Origin: Nitrobacter winogradskyi Nb-255
Lineage (GTDB): Bacteria; Pseudomonadota; Alphaproteobacteria; Rhizobiales; Xanthobacteraceae
Length of the DNA: 64,000 nt
Direction: 5' to 3'
NCBI RefSeq assembly: GCF_000012725.1
Contig: NC_007406.1
Span: forward strand, 2,012,001-2,076,000
Position 1 is the first letter of the stretch; the number at the start of each line of letters is the position of its first letter. Below the pieces are notes generated by a model. That model was given only the letters and a program-made list of their open reading frames with translations, searched no databases and had not been told where the DNA came from. Made by a program: the position numbers and the translations under genes. This document shows, piece after piece, positions 37,739 to 46,935 of this stretch.

Positions 37739-39943
37739 TCACCATCGCACCTTGAATCCAGCATAGACCGCACGTCCGAATCCGGGTTCAAACAATGGTG
37801 AATTGGCGTTGGCGCGGTCAAGGATCGAGGCGGAAGCGATGTAAGCCTTGTTGCCGATATTGCGAGCCTCAATGTAGCCGGAATATCTGCCGCCGTCGTC
37901 AAAACCGGCCTTCATTCCATAGATCGCGTAGGCGTCCGTGCTCAGCGTATTGGCGCTGTCCGCATAATAGCCCTGCGGCACCCACTCGATATTCGGGCCG
38001 GCATAGAACCCGTTGGGATGCTTGTAGAGCAGTTCGCCCCGGACGTAGTGGCGCGGCGCCCCGGGCAGCAGATTGTTGCCGAACACCGGATCATTGACGA
38101 AGCGGAAATCGTTGAAAGTATAGGCAACGTTGAGCCAGAGCCGGTCTGGCCGATCGCCGCGCTCGAACAAATTACGAAAGATCGCGGCGCCCGCGCCGGC
38201 CTCGATGCCCTGATGCATCGTGCGATCGGCGTTGGTGACGTTGCAGTTACCAAACGCGCTGAACAGGCACAGCAGTTCGTTTTCGATCTGCGCCCGATAG
38301 TATGTCAGTTCCCAGGTGGCGTCAGGCCGCCGGGCGCGCGTGCCGATCTCATAGGTCGTCGCGCGCTGCGGCCGAATGCTGGTGAAAGGGATATTGGGAA
38401 TGCCGGGGCCATTGGCGCTCTCACCGTAGCTCGGCACCTCCGCGCTTCGTGACACGTTGGCGAAAGCCTGCCAGGTCGGATCGATCTGCCACAACAATCC
38501 GCCCTTTGGACTCCACAGACTGAACTCCGTCCGGCCCGACTGATCGCCGTCGCTCAGGAAGCGATCCTGCCTGTCGCGCGTCGCGTACAGAAATTGCGTG
38601 CCGGCGATCGCGGCGACGTTCGGCAGGAAATAGAACGAATCCTCGATGTAAACCGAGGTGTTCCTCGAACGGTCAATCGACGACGACAGCAGCGCGCCCT
38701 TCTGCCCGGCGAGATTGGCGAATTGCTGATTGTCGATCCGTCCATTGAGCACATTGACGCCTGCCACCAGCCGATTGCGGTAGCCGCCGATCACGCGGTC
38801 ATCGACCGCCCGCACAAACGCGCCGTAATCCTTGTAGTGATAGTCAAGCCATTGGAAGATCGGATGCATCAGATGGCGATCGGTTCCGAAGAGGCCGAAT
38901 TCCACCGTCGTGTCATCGAACCGCATCGTGGTCTTGTTGCCTATGCGCACGGTGTCGATATTGCGCTGCCAGTCGCCAGCTACATTGTTCACGTAAGCAG
39001 TTTGAGGAGACGTCAGCGCGGAGAATTTGCTGACGGCGCCCGGGATCCGTTGCCGGACATGATTGGCGTTGAGATAGAACCGCGTCTCGAAGTCCGGCGA
39101 AAACTGATAGCCGATGTTACCGCTCAGGCGGGTCGACTGGCCGGAACTGTGGTCGCGAAACCCGTCGCTGCGCTGCGTCGATGCGGTGACGAAACCGTCC
39201 CACGGGCCGTTGCTGCCTCCGGTATTGGCCTGTAGCCGCCGGAAGCCGAACGCACCGGCATCGACGCTGACGCCGTTGATGAAGGGATCGCGGCCGGACG
39301 GCGTCACGAAATTGATGGCGCCGCCGAGCGAATTGGCCCCGAGGCGGAGCGCATTGCCGCCCTTGAAGACCTCGACATACTTGTAGGCGGTCGGATCGAT
39401 CTCCTGAAAATCACCGTAGCCGTCGGCCGTGCTGATCGGGATCCCGTCCATATAGAGTTGCACGCCGCGCAGGTGGAAATTGCGCGACAGGCCCGAGCCG
39501 CGGATCGACAGCCGGGTATCGTCGCCCCATTTCGGCTGTGCGAACACGCCAGGCACATAATCCAGCACATCCTTGATGGTGTTTGAGACCGTCGAATTCC
39601 TGTAGGCGTCGGCCGTCACCAGCGCGACGCCTCCTGGCGTCTGCTGGATCTCCTGCAACGCCTGCTGCGCGGTGGCGACCGTCAACGATCCGGGGACGGC
39701 CGCCGGAGCAGCGGCCTGCGATGGCACGCGTGCCTGGCGCGCGACCGGAACCGGCCGCGGCGCGCTTCGTACCGCCTGCCTCGACTGAAGCCGATGCGGT
39801 GTCGGCGCCGTTATCATCACTGGTGGCAGCGCGGTTCCGGGCACCGACTGCGCGAAAACGTCATAAGGTAATAGAACCGCAACTGTAGCCGCGAGCGCAC
39901 CATAAAGCGCGCTACCGCCACCGCGGGTGAGGTGATTAAACAT
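37739..39943 (-). CDS. TonB-dependent outer-membrane receptor, probably for copper
   Basis: 734 residues. A signal peptide ends near DVFAQ (~32). A Pro/Ala/Arg-rich linker (about 45-90) follows, then a plug domain (about 100-225: VSNTIKDVLDYVPGV, LSIRGSGLSRNFHLRGVQLYMDGIP), a 22-stranded barrel and a terminal aromatic residue (FKVRW). Substrate is inferred only from neighbours (PCuAC, YcnI, DUF2946); by sequence alone it could be a siderophore receptor. Confidence 0.88.
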   Translation of the reverse strand: MFNHLTRGGGSALYGALAATVAVLLPYDVFAQSVPGTALPPVMITAPTPHRLQSRQAVRSAPRPVPVARQARVPSQAAAPAAVPGSLTVATAQQALQEIQQTPGGVALVTADAYRNSTVSNTIKDVLDYVPGVFAQPKWGDDTRLSIRGSGLSRNFHLRGVQLYMDGIPISTADGYGDFQEIDPTAYKYVEVFKGGNALRLGANSLGGAINFVTPSGRDPFINGVSVDAGAFGFRRLQANTGGSNGPWDGFVTASTQRSDGFRDHSSGQSTRLSGNIGYQFSPDFETRFYLNANHVRQRIPGAVSKFSALTSPQTAYVNNVAGDWQRNIDTVRIGNKTTMRFDDTTVEFGLFGTDRHLMHPIFQWLDYHYKDYGAFVRAVDDRVIGGYRNRLVAGVNVLNGRIDNQQFANLAGQKGALLSSSIDRSRNTSVYIEDSFYFLPNVAAIAGTQFLYATRDRQDRFLSDGDQSGRTEFSLWSPKGGLLWQIDPTWQAFANVSRSAEVPSYGESANGPGIPNIPFTSIRPQRATTYEIGTRARRPDATWELTYYRAQIENELLCLFSAFGNCNVTNADRTMHQGIEAGAGAAIFRNLFERGDRPDRLWLNVAYTFNDFRFVNDPVFGNNLLPGAPRHYVRGELLYKHPNGFYAGPNIEWVPQGYYADSANTLSTDAYAIYGMKAGFDDGGRYSGYIEARNIGNKAYIASASILDRANANSPLFEPGFGRAVYAGFKVRW

Positions 39944-40039
39944 GATGGTTGCACTATCCTGATGCCGGACAATCGCCCGGAGCGTTCGAACGGATTCGGA
40001 TCGCTGCGAAATCTCAGCGATCGCTCAAAATCTGCTGAA

Positions 40040-40405
40040 TCAGGAAATGCCGGGAGGACCGCGCGCCTGCGCGTTGGAGCCGACCGCTAGTGGCGGCAGG
40101 ATGAAGGTGAGATCACGCCAGCGGACCGCTTTGGTATCCCGCTCGACGTCGACAATGGAGGCTTGCGGATCAGCCGTCGGGGTCGCGCTAGCGCCGACAC
40201 AGCATAAAGTACAGCAGGCTCGACTTGCCTCCTGATGGTCTGCCTGCTGCGAAACACTGTCATCGGCGGCGTGGGTGCATATGACGCCCGCCGCGGGATC
40301 ACCAACGGTGTCGCTCAGCGCGCGGCAAGCAGCGATTGGCGCAAAGATCTGCACCAGCATCGCAAGCATGACGATCGGAAGAAGCCTTCCCAGCCGCCGA
40401 CGCAT
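40040..40405 (-). CDS. DUF2946-family membrane-anchored protein
   Basis: 121 residues with an N-terminal hydrophobic segment (about 8-30) and a Cys/His-rich middle (CTHAADDS…HQEASRACCTLCCVGA) that could bind copper. DUF2946 proteins commonly sit upstream of copper TonB receptors and PCuAC genes. It is the first gene of the four-gene cassette, 96 bases before the receptor. Its upstream region is a palindromic repeat, leaving little room for a promoter between 40406 and 40496. Confidence 0.75.
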   Translation of the reverse strand: MRRRLGRLLPIVMLAMLVQIFAPIAACRALSDTVGDPAAGVICTHAADDSVSQQADHQEASRACCTLCCVGASATPTADPQASIVDVERDTKAVRWRDLTFILPPLAVGSNAQARGPPGIS

Positions 40406-40496
40406 TTCCCCCAGCCTTTCGCGCTGAGAGCTATCATGGCGGAAGTGGGGTGTCGAGCCGTCATTCCCGGCGGTTTGCCTAGCCTTCGAGCGAACC

Positions 40497-40624
40497 AGAG
40501 CCCTTCCGCTTCTGATAGAAGCAGAAGCGGGCTCTATGATTTTGATTTAACGCGTTTTCTTCACGCGAACCGGATTCTATCCTTAGGGCTCAAGCCCGAG
40601 GACATGCTTCGCTTGAAAACGCTT
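40497..40624. repeat. Mosaic palindromic element, copy 8 (with inserted hairpin)
   Basis: AGAGCCC…GCTTCTGATAGAAGCAGAAGC hairpin, then GCGTTTTCTTCACGCGAACC. The loop contains a GGGCTCAAGCCC hairpin insert, followed by CTTCGCTTGAAAACGCT. The same insert occurs in the copies at 36396 and 63337. The last base overlaps the stop codon of the DUF1467 gene. It marks the second edge of the copper cassette. Confidence 0.9.
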
Positions 40625-40899
40625 TAGCCCGAAGCGCCCATCAACCGCGACAGCCGCTCCACATTCAGCAGGCCTGAATAATACGCCAAGGCCGCGACGC
40701 CATAGATCACCGACGAAACAATCGTTGTCCAGATCACCTTGCGGCGCATCAAGGCCTTCACCGGAGCTCCCGGATCAGTGCCCGCGATGAGTTCGCCATC
40801 TTCATGCTGGCTTCGCACGCCGAACGGCAGCATCAGAAACAGCGTGATCCACCAGAAGATAAAATAGACGGCAAGACCGGAGAAAATTTTTGAAGCCAT
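40624..40899 (-). CDS. DUF1467-family membrane protein
   Basis: 91 residues with two membrane segments (about 7-27, LAVYFIFWWITLFLMLPFGVR, and 58-76). The connecting loop contains the family's GTDPGAPVKALMRRK sequence. The start overlaps the mce stop by one base (TGATG). The stop codon TAA lies in the boundary CTAAAGCG of the adjacent repeat. A conserved alphaproteobacterial neighbour of mce and rnj; function unknown. Confidence 0.88.
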   Translation of the reverse strand: MASKIFSGLAVYFIFWWITLFLMLPFGVRSQHEDGELIAGTDPGAPVKALMRRKVIWTTIVSSVIYGVAALAYYSGLLNVERLSRLMGASG

Positions 40900-41303
40900 C
40901 AGGATTGCTCGATCTCGACAAGCGCGCCGGAAAAGTCTTTCGGATGGAAGAAAAGCACCGGCTTGCCGTGCGCGCCAATCTTCGGCTCGCCGTCACCAAG
41001 AACGCGCGCACCCTCTGCAATCAGAATATCACGAGTCGCGACGATGTCAGGAACCTCATAGCAGACATGGTGAATACCGCCATCGGCATTGCGCTCGACA
41101 AACTTCGCGATCGGAGATGTCTCGCCGAGCGGCTGAATAAACTCGATCTTCGTATTCGGCAGAATCGCAAACACGGTGATCACCCCATGTTCGGGCAACG
41201 GCAGGGGGGCTGAAATCTCCGCGCCGAAGGCGGCGCCGTAGATCTTCGCCGCCTTTTCGGCATCCCTGACGGCGATAGCCACATGATTGAGTCGACCCAG
41301 CAT
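40899..41303 (-). CDS. mce: Methylmalonyl-CoA epimerase
   Basis: Interconverts (R)- and (S)-methylmalonyl-CoA in propionyl-CoA use. 134 residues from ATG 41303 (MLGRLNHVAIAVRD), a glyoxalase-fold protein. Metal ligands include His7 (LNHVAI), His in GGIHHVCYEV and Glu near the C-terminus (GALVEIEQS). The upstream 17 in-frame residues are unconserved. Confidence 0.94.
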   Translation of the reverse strand: MLGRLNHVAIAVRDAEKAAKIYGAAFGAEISAPLPLPEHGVITVFAILPNTKIEFIQPLGETSPIAKFVERNADGGIHHVCYEVPDIVATRDILIAEGARVLGDGEPKIGAHGKPVLFFHPKDFSGALVEIEQS

Positions 41304-41414
41304 GTCATCCCGCAACGCAATGAGCGGGTTCGGTTCTGCCGCGCCCGCACCCAATCCAAGTCCGGAACAAAGCCCGGCATCGCCGTGAAGGGACGGCGTT
41401 GATCCATGATACTA

Positions 41415-41465
41415 TAGCGCTTTCGATCGAAGAGGGCCTGACTTCTGATTCAATCGGAAGCGAAA
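41415..41465. repeat. Mosaic palindromic element, copy 9 (degenerate)
   Basis: CTATAGCGCTTTCGATCGAAG followed by ACTTCTGATTCAATCGGAAGC: the two module types fused and shortened. It lies between rnj and mce. Confidence 0.65.
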
Positions 41466-41469
41466 TTCT

Positions 41470-43143
41470 TCAGATCACCAGAACGTGAACATAGCAGAGT
41501 GGCTTCTTGCCCCACTGTTCCGCGACGGCAGCCCGCACAGCGCGGCGCAATGATTCAGCCATCGCATCGGGATCGCGCCGCAGCGTCCGCGAGAACCCTT
41601 TCGCCGTCGAGACCACCGTGTCGAAAACGATGTCGTCGAGCACCTCGCCGGCCATGTTCTTTTCCGGAATGCCGACGAGATCGACTTCGGGATCCTCGAT
41701 CAGTTCACCCTTGGCCGTGACGGCGATCGCGACGAAAACGCAGCCGGCAAACGCCATGCGCCGACGCTCGACGACCGCGCGCGACTTCGAATCCTCCAGG
41801 ATGGCGCCATCCTTATAAAGCCGTCCTGACGGCAATTCATCGATGATGCCTGGTTCTCCGGGCCCGAGCCGGACCAGATCGCCGTTCTTGCAGATCAGGA
41901 CTTTCGGCACGCCGGAAGCGCGCGCCAGCCGCGCGTGTTCGGAAAGATGCAACGCCTCGCCATGCACCGGGATCAGCAGACCTGGACGAACCCAGGAGAT
42001 CATGTCCCGCAGTTCGTCGCAGCGTGGATGGCCGGAGACATGAACCAGTTGGGTGCGATCGGTGATGACCTCGATGCCCTGGGCCACAAGACCGTTGATG
42101 ATCGCGCCGACGGCTTTCTCGTTACCCGGAATGGTGCGTGAGGAAAAGATCACGGTGTCGCCACGGTTCAGAGTGACCTCCGGATGATCATCCCTCGCGA
42201 TGCGGGCGAGCGCCGCCCTTGGCTCACCCTGGCTGCCCGTGCACAGCGCCAGAACCTTGTCGTGCGGAAGATGGCCATAGACATCGGCACTGCGAAAATC
42301 CTGCATCCCGTTCAGATGTCCGGTCTCGCGCGCCACCTGCACCACGCGCGCCATCGCGCGGCCGACCACCACGACCTCGCGCCCCGCTTCACGCGCGGCG
42401 TCAGCCACGGCGCGCAGCCGCCCGACATTGGACGCGAAGGTCGTCACCGCGACCCGGCCCTTCGCCGCCTTCACCAGATCCGCGATGGTTCGCGCAACCT
42501 CGGCTTCGGACGGCGAGCGCCCGTCCCGCACCGCGTTGGTGGAATCTCCGATCAGCGCCAGCACGCCCTCGTCGCCGAGTTCACGCAAGCGCCGTTCGTC
42601 GGTCGGCGGCCCGATGATGGGCGTCGGATCGATCTTCCAGTCGCCGGTATGCACGACGATTCCAGCCGCCGTATGGATCGCAAGGGCATGGGACTCCGGA
42701 ATCGAATGCGCCACCGGGATGAATTCGACGCCAAAGGGACCAACCTCAATGCGTCCCCCCGAGGGCACGACAGTCACCGGGATGTCCGGCGGATTGCGTT
42801 CGGCCGCGCATTTGGCCTCGAATAAAGCCGCGCTGAACTTCGTCGCGTAGATCGGGCATTTCAGGCGCGGCCACAAATCGATGATGGCGCCGAAGTGATC
42901 CTCATGCGCGTGCGTCAGCACGAGGCCGACGAGATTTTTTCGTTCCTGTTCGAGAAACCGGATATCCGGCATGATCAGATCGATGCCCGGCAGATGTTCC
43001 TCGTCGCCGAAGGAGACGCCGAGATCGACCGCCAGCCAGCTTCGCTGGTGACGGTTGCCGAGCCCGTAGATCGACAGGTTCATGCCGATCTCGCCTACAC
43101 CGCCGAGCGGGGCAAACATCAACTCATCAGGCCGCGCTATCAT
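41470..43143 (-). CDS. rnj: Ribonuclease J
   Basis: 5'-3' exonuclease and endonuclease for mRNA and rRNA maturation. 557 residues. The metallo-beta-lactamase motif is LTHAHEDHFGAI (about 76-87). The beta-CASP domain follows (about 200-360, with GDSTNA and SSRTIPGNE), then the HVSGH and PVHGE motifs. The start overlaps the birA stop by four bases. The birA-rnj-mce order is standard for Rhizobiales. Confidence 0.96.
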   Translation of the reverse strand: MIARPDELMFAPLGGVGEIGMNLSIYGLGNRHQRSWLAVDLGVSFGDEEHLPGIDLIMPDIRFLEQERKNLVGLVLTHAHEDHFGAIIDLWPRLKCPIYATKFSAALFEAKCAAERNPPDIPVTVVPSGGRIEVGPFGVEFIPVAHSIPESHALAIHTAAGIVVHTGDWKIDPTPIIGPPTDERRLRELGDEGVLALIGDSTNAVRDGRSPSEAEVARTIADLVKAAKGRVAVTTFASNVGRLRAVADAAREAGREVVVVGRAMARVVQVARETGHLNGMQDFRSADVYGHLPHDKVLALCTGSQGEPRAALARIARDDHPEVTLNRGDTVIFSSRTIPGNEKAVGAIINGLVAQGIEVITDRTQLVHVSGHPRCDELRDMISWVRPGLLIPVHGEALHLSEHARLARASGVPKVLICKNGDLVRLGPGEPGIIDELPSGRLYKDGAILEDSKSRAVVERRRMAFAGCVFVAIAVTAKGELIEDPEVDLVGIPEKNMAGEVLDDIVFDTVVSTAKGFSRTLRRDPDAMAESLRRAVRAAVAEQWGKKPLCYVHVLVI

Positions 43144-43952
43144 GTTGCTCCGACCGAGGCAGCCGCGCCGAAATATACGTCACCGGCGGAGACAGCCACT
43201 CGCCTGCCGTCGGAGGTCACGACGATCAAACAACCGTCCTTGTCGATGGTATCAAACAGGCCGGATATCGTCGATGAATCAGACCGGATCGAAACGTGCT
43301 GACCGACCCCGGCCGCCCGCTCGAGCCACAGGCGCCTGATCTCGCCAAAGCCACGGCCCTTGTCCCAGACGATCCGGAATTCAGCCCAGGCATCAGTCAG
43401 CGCGCCAAACAGATCCTCCGCACCGATATCGATCCCGATGTCGCGCAGCGAGGCCGCCGGATACGGCATTCCCTCAGGCGCGGCGGCGACATTGGCGCCT
43501 GTGCCGACGACAACGGCCAACCGGTCGGGCGCGACGGTCTCCGCCTCCAGCAGGACGCCCGCGAGCTTCCCCCCGCCCGCCAGCACGTCATTGGGCCATT
43601 TCAGATGAAACGTCACGTTCTCCGATCCCGGAGATCTCATGCGCGCTTCAAGGCTGACGGTTCGCAGCGCGGCTTCGAGCGCCAACCCCGCCGCGAAGCT
43701 CAGGGTCGCGGCGACGGCGGGCGAGGTATCGATCACCTCAAGCACGCTGCATGCCAGATTGCCGCGGGGAGATATCCAGCTTCGCTGCCGGCGACCGTGT
43801 CCCGCCGTCTGCTCCGCCGCAACCAGCCAGATCGGACCGGTCTCGCCCGCGCGTGCGCGCGCCAGCGCCTCGGCGTTGGTCGAGCCGATGCGATCGAAGA
43901 CCGCCAGTCGGTAACCAGCCGATGCAGCTCGCGGACCGAGCGAAAATGCCAT
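43140..43952 (-). CDS. birA: Biotin--[acetyl-CoA-carboxylase] ligase
   Basis: Attaches biotin to the carboxyl carrier protein. 270 residues with the catalytic domain DRIGSTNAEAL (about 20-30), QTAGHGRRQRSW (49-60) and KWPNDVLAGGGKLAGVL (about 118-134), plus a C-terminal SH3-like domain. There is no N-terminal DNA-binding domain, so it is not a repressor. It begins 13 bases after nuoN and closes the nuo operon, a common alphaproteobacterial arrangement. Confidence 0.94.
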   Translation of the reverse strand: MAFSLGPRAASAGYRLAVFDRIGSTNAEALARARAGETGPIWLVAAEQTAGHGRRQRSWISPRGNLACSVLEVIDTSPAVAATLSFAAGLALEAALRTVSLEARMRSPGSENVTFHLKWPNDVLAGGGKLAGVLLEAETVAPDRLAVVVGTGANVAAAPEGMPYPAASLRDIGIDIGAEDLFGALTDAWAEFRIVWDKGRGFGEIRRLWLERAAGVGQHVSIRSDSSTISGLFDTIDKDGCLIVVTSDGRRVAVSAGDVYFGAAASVGAT

Positions 43953-43965
43953 TCGAACAATGCCG

Positions 43966-45402
43966 TCAGAACAGTGACTTCGCAGCCGCCGTGGCGGCGC
44001 TGACCAGAGGTCCGGGATACGCGAAGAACAGCATGTTGAAAAGCGCGGTCGCGGCCACGATCGAACGCAATTCGAGATGAACAGCGTCCGTCGCCTCGGC
44101 CCGCTCGTCGAAATACATCACCTTGATCACGTTGAGATAGTAGAATGCGCCGACCACGCTGGTGATGACGCCGATCACAGACAGCGCGAACAGCCCCGCC
44201 TTGATGGCGGCGCTGAACACATAAAACTTGGCGAAGAACCCGGCCAGCGGCGGTATTCCGGCCAGTGAGAACAGCAGCATGGCGAAGCAAAACGCCAGCA
44301 GCGGATTTGTCCGCGACAATCCCGCGAAGTCGCTGATCTGTTCGAGCGGCTGACCGTTACGGCTCATGGCGAGGATGACCGTGAAGGCCCCGAACGTCAT
44401 CACGGTATAGATGACGAGATACAGCACGACGCCCTGCGCGCCTTCAACCGTTCCGGCGGCGAGACCGACCAGAGCGAAACCCATGTGGCCGATCGAGGAA
44501 TAAGCCATCAGGCGCTTGATGTTGCGCTGTCCGATCGCGCCGAACGAGCCCAGCGCCATGGACGCGATCGCCACGAAAACCACGATCTGCTGCCACTCGG
44601 CGACGACCCCGGAGAATGCCGTCAGCACCACGCGGGTGAACACCGCCATCGCCGCGATCTTCGGCGCCGAGGCGAAGAAGGCCGTGACCGGCGTCGGCGC
44701 TCCCTCGTAAACATCCGGCGTCCACATATGGAACGGCACCACCGACACCTTGAAACAAAGGCCGGCCAGCAGAAAGACGATGCCGAAGACGACGCCGATG
44801 CTGCCGCTCTTCGCGGCGGCGGCAATACCGGCGAAGCTGACGGTTCCCGTGAAACCGTAGATGAGTGACGCGCCGTAGAGCAACATCCCCGACGCTAGCG
44901 CGCCGAGAACGAAGTATTTCAAGCCCGCCTCGGTCGACTTCACATTGTCGCGGTTGCTCGCCGCCACCACGTAAAGCGCAAGGCTCATTAATTCGAGCCC
45001 GAGATACAGCATGATCAGGTCGGCCGCCGAAATCAGCACCATCATGCCGACCGTCGAAAGCATCACGAGGATCGCGAACTCGAACATCCGGCGCGACTGG
45101 TCCTGAAGAAACTCCCGCGACAGAACGAGCGTCGCCGCGGAGCCGAGCAAGGCGAGTATCTTCAAGAATCGAGCGAAGTCATCGACGATGAAGCTGCCGC
45201 CGAACGTAACCAGCTTGCCGCTCGGCAACAGATACTCGATCACGCCGGCCCCGATCAGGAGACAGATCGCAAGGCCGGTCACGAGACCGGCCGCGCGCTG
45301 GCCGCACCACGCCCCGATCAGCAGCAAAACCATCGCGCCGACCGCCAGAGCGACCTCCGGTAGGACGGGAAGAAGTTGATATCCGGCAGCCTCAAACATC
45401 AT
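43966..45402 (-). CDS. nuoN: NADH-quinone oxidoreductase subunit N
   Basis: Proton-pumping antiporter-like membrane subunit of complex I. 478 residues from ATG 45402, with about 14 membrane segments. The conserved lysine/His segments are LPDVYEGAPTPVTAFFASAPK-like (here FHMWTPDVYEGAPTPVTAF, about 222-240) and AYSSIGHMGFALVG. It lies 22 bases after nuoM. Confidence 0.97.
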   Translation of the reverse strand: MMFEAAGYQLLPVLPEVALAVGAMVLLLIGAWCGQRAAGLVTGLAICLLIGAGVIEYLLPSGKLVTFGGSFIVDDFARFLKILALLGSAATLVLSREFLQDQSRRMFEFAILVMLSTVGMMVLISAADLIMLYLGLELMSLALYVVAASNRDNVKSTEAGLKYFVLGALASGMLLYGASLIYGFTGTVSFAGIAAAAKSGSIGVVFGIVFLLAGLCFKVSVVPFHMWTPDVYEGAPTPVTAFFASAPKIAAMAVFTRVVLTAFSGVVAEWQQIVVFVAIASMALGSFGAIGQRNIKRLMAYSSIGHMGFALVGLAAGTVEGAQGVVLYLVIYTVMTFGAFTVILAMSRNGQPLEQISDFAGLSRTNPLLAFCFAMLLFSLAGIPPLAGFFAKFYVFSAAIKAGLFALSVIGVITSVVGAFYYLNVIKVMYFDERAEATDAVHLELRSIVAATALFNMLFFAYPGPLVSAATAAAKSLF

Positions 45403-45424
45403 AGCTGGCGTCCCTGCCCTGCCG

Positions 45425-46933
45425 TCACTGCAGCGCCGCGGCCTTGATGGCGGCGGTCGCGCTTGCATAATTGTTGACGAGATTTTGTACGGAAGCTGCC
45501 GAGAAATCGAGCACCGGCTTCGGATAAACGCCGAACAGGATCGTCAGCACCACAAGCGGCGCAAGCGTCAAGCCCTCACGGAAAGTCAGATCCTTGATGC
45601 TCGCAAGCGACGGTTTGACCAGCGCACCGAACACGATCTTGCGATAGAGCCACAGGGCGTATGCCGCTGACAGGATCACGCCGAGCGTCGCCGCCACCGC
45701 CGTGGGAATGCTGACCTTGAAGGTTCCGATCAGCGCCAGGAACTCGCCGACAAATCCGGACGTTCCGGGCAGCCCGACATTAGCCATCGTAAAAATGAGG
45801 AACACCAGCGCATAAAGCGGCATCCGATTGACAAGCCCGCCATAGGCCGCGATTTCGCGCGTGTGCATTCGGTCGTAAACGACGCCGACACACAGAAAAA
45901 GCGCGCCCGAGACGATGCCGTGCGAAACCATCTGGAACACACCGCCGTGAATGCCTTGCATGGTGCCGGCAAAGATTCCCATGGTCACGAAGCCCATGTG
46001 CGCCACCGACGAATAGGCGATCAGCTTCTTCATGTCCTCCTGCATCAGCGCGACCAGCGAGGTATAAACGATCGCGACGGCGGAGAGCACGAAGACCAGC
46101 GGCGCAAAGTCATGCGACGCAAGCGGAAACATCGGCAGCGAGAACCGCAGGAAGCCGTAGCCTCCCATCTTCAGCATAATCGCAGCGAGGATCACCGATC
46201 CCGCCGTGGGCGCCTCCACATGCGCATCCGGAAGCCAGGTATGCACCGGCCACATCGGCATCTTGACCGCGAACGATGCAAAGAAGGCCAGCCACGCCCA
46301 CTTCTGCAAATTGTACGGGACGGAGGTCTGCATCAGCGTCGGGATGTCGGTGGTCCCGGCATTCCAGTAGAGCGCCATGATGGCAAGCAGCATCAGCACC
46401 GAGCCGAGCAGCGTATAGAGGAAGAACTTGAAGGTCGCATAGACGCGGCGCGGACCGCCCCAGATCCCGATGATCAGGAACATCGGGATCAGACCGCCTT
46501 CAAAGAACACGTAGAACAGCAGCAGATCGAGCGCCGAGAACGTGCCGATCATCAGCGTTTCCAGAACTAGAAACGCCATCATGTAAGCCGGCACGCGACG
46601 GGTAATCGATTTCCAGCTCGCGATGATGCACAGCGGCATCAACGCCGTGGTGAGAATGACGAACGGCAGCGAAATACCGTCCACTCCCATGTGATACCGA
46701 ATGCCGGTGGCGAGCCATGTCGCCTGCTCGACGAACTGGAATCCCGTATTGGTCGGATCGAAGCGCGTCACCAGGAGCAGCGACACCGCGAAGGTGACGA
46801 TCGTGGTCCACAGCGCGATCCAGCGCGCGGTTCGGTTGGCGGCTTCGTCGCTGCCACGAGCCATGACGTAAATCAGGATCGCGCCGACCGCCGGCAGAAA
46901 GGTCGTGACGGACAGAATGGGCCAGGTCGTCAT
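45425..46933 (-). CDS. nuoM: NADH-quinone oxidoreductase subunit M
   Basis: Antiporter-like subunit of complex I. 502 residues and about 14 membrane helices. [21 protein letters not shown] (about 83-103), the conserved [20 protein letters not shown] (about 230-250) and [14 protein letters not shown] are diagnostic. It starts two bases after the nuoL stop. Confidence 0.98.
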   Translation of the reverse strand: MTTWPILSVTTFLPAVGAILIYVMARGSDEAANRTARWIALWTTIVTFAVSLLLVTRFDPTNTGFQFVEQATWLATGIRYHMGVDGISLPFVILTTALMPLCIIASWKSITRRVPAYMMAFLVLETLMIGTFSALDLLLFYVFFEGGLIPMFLIIGIWGGPRRVYATFKFFLYTLLGSVLMLLAIMALYWNAGTTDIPTLMQTSVPYNLQKWAWLAFFASFAVKMPMWPVHTWLPDAHVEAPTAGSVILAAIMLKMGGYGFLRFSLPMFPLASHDFAPLVFVLSAVAIVYTSLVALMQEDMKKLIAYSSVAHMGFVTMGIFAGTMQGIHGGVFQMVSHGIVSGALFLCVGVVYDRMHTREIAAYGGLVNRMPLYALVFLIFTMANVGLPGTSGFVGEFLALIGTFKVSIPTAVAATLGVILSAAYALWLYRKIVFGALVKPSLASIKDLTFREGLTLAPLVVLTILFGVYPKPVLDFSAASVQNLVNNYASATAAIKAAALQ

Positions 46934-46935
46934 TC

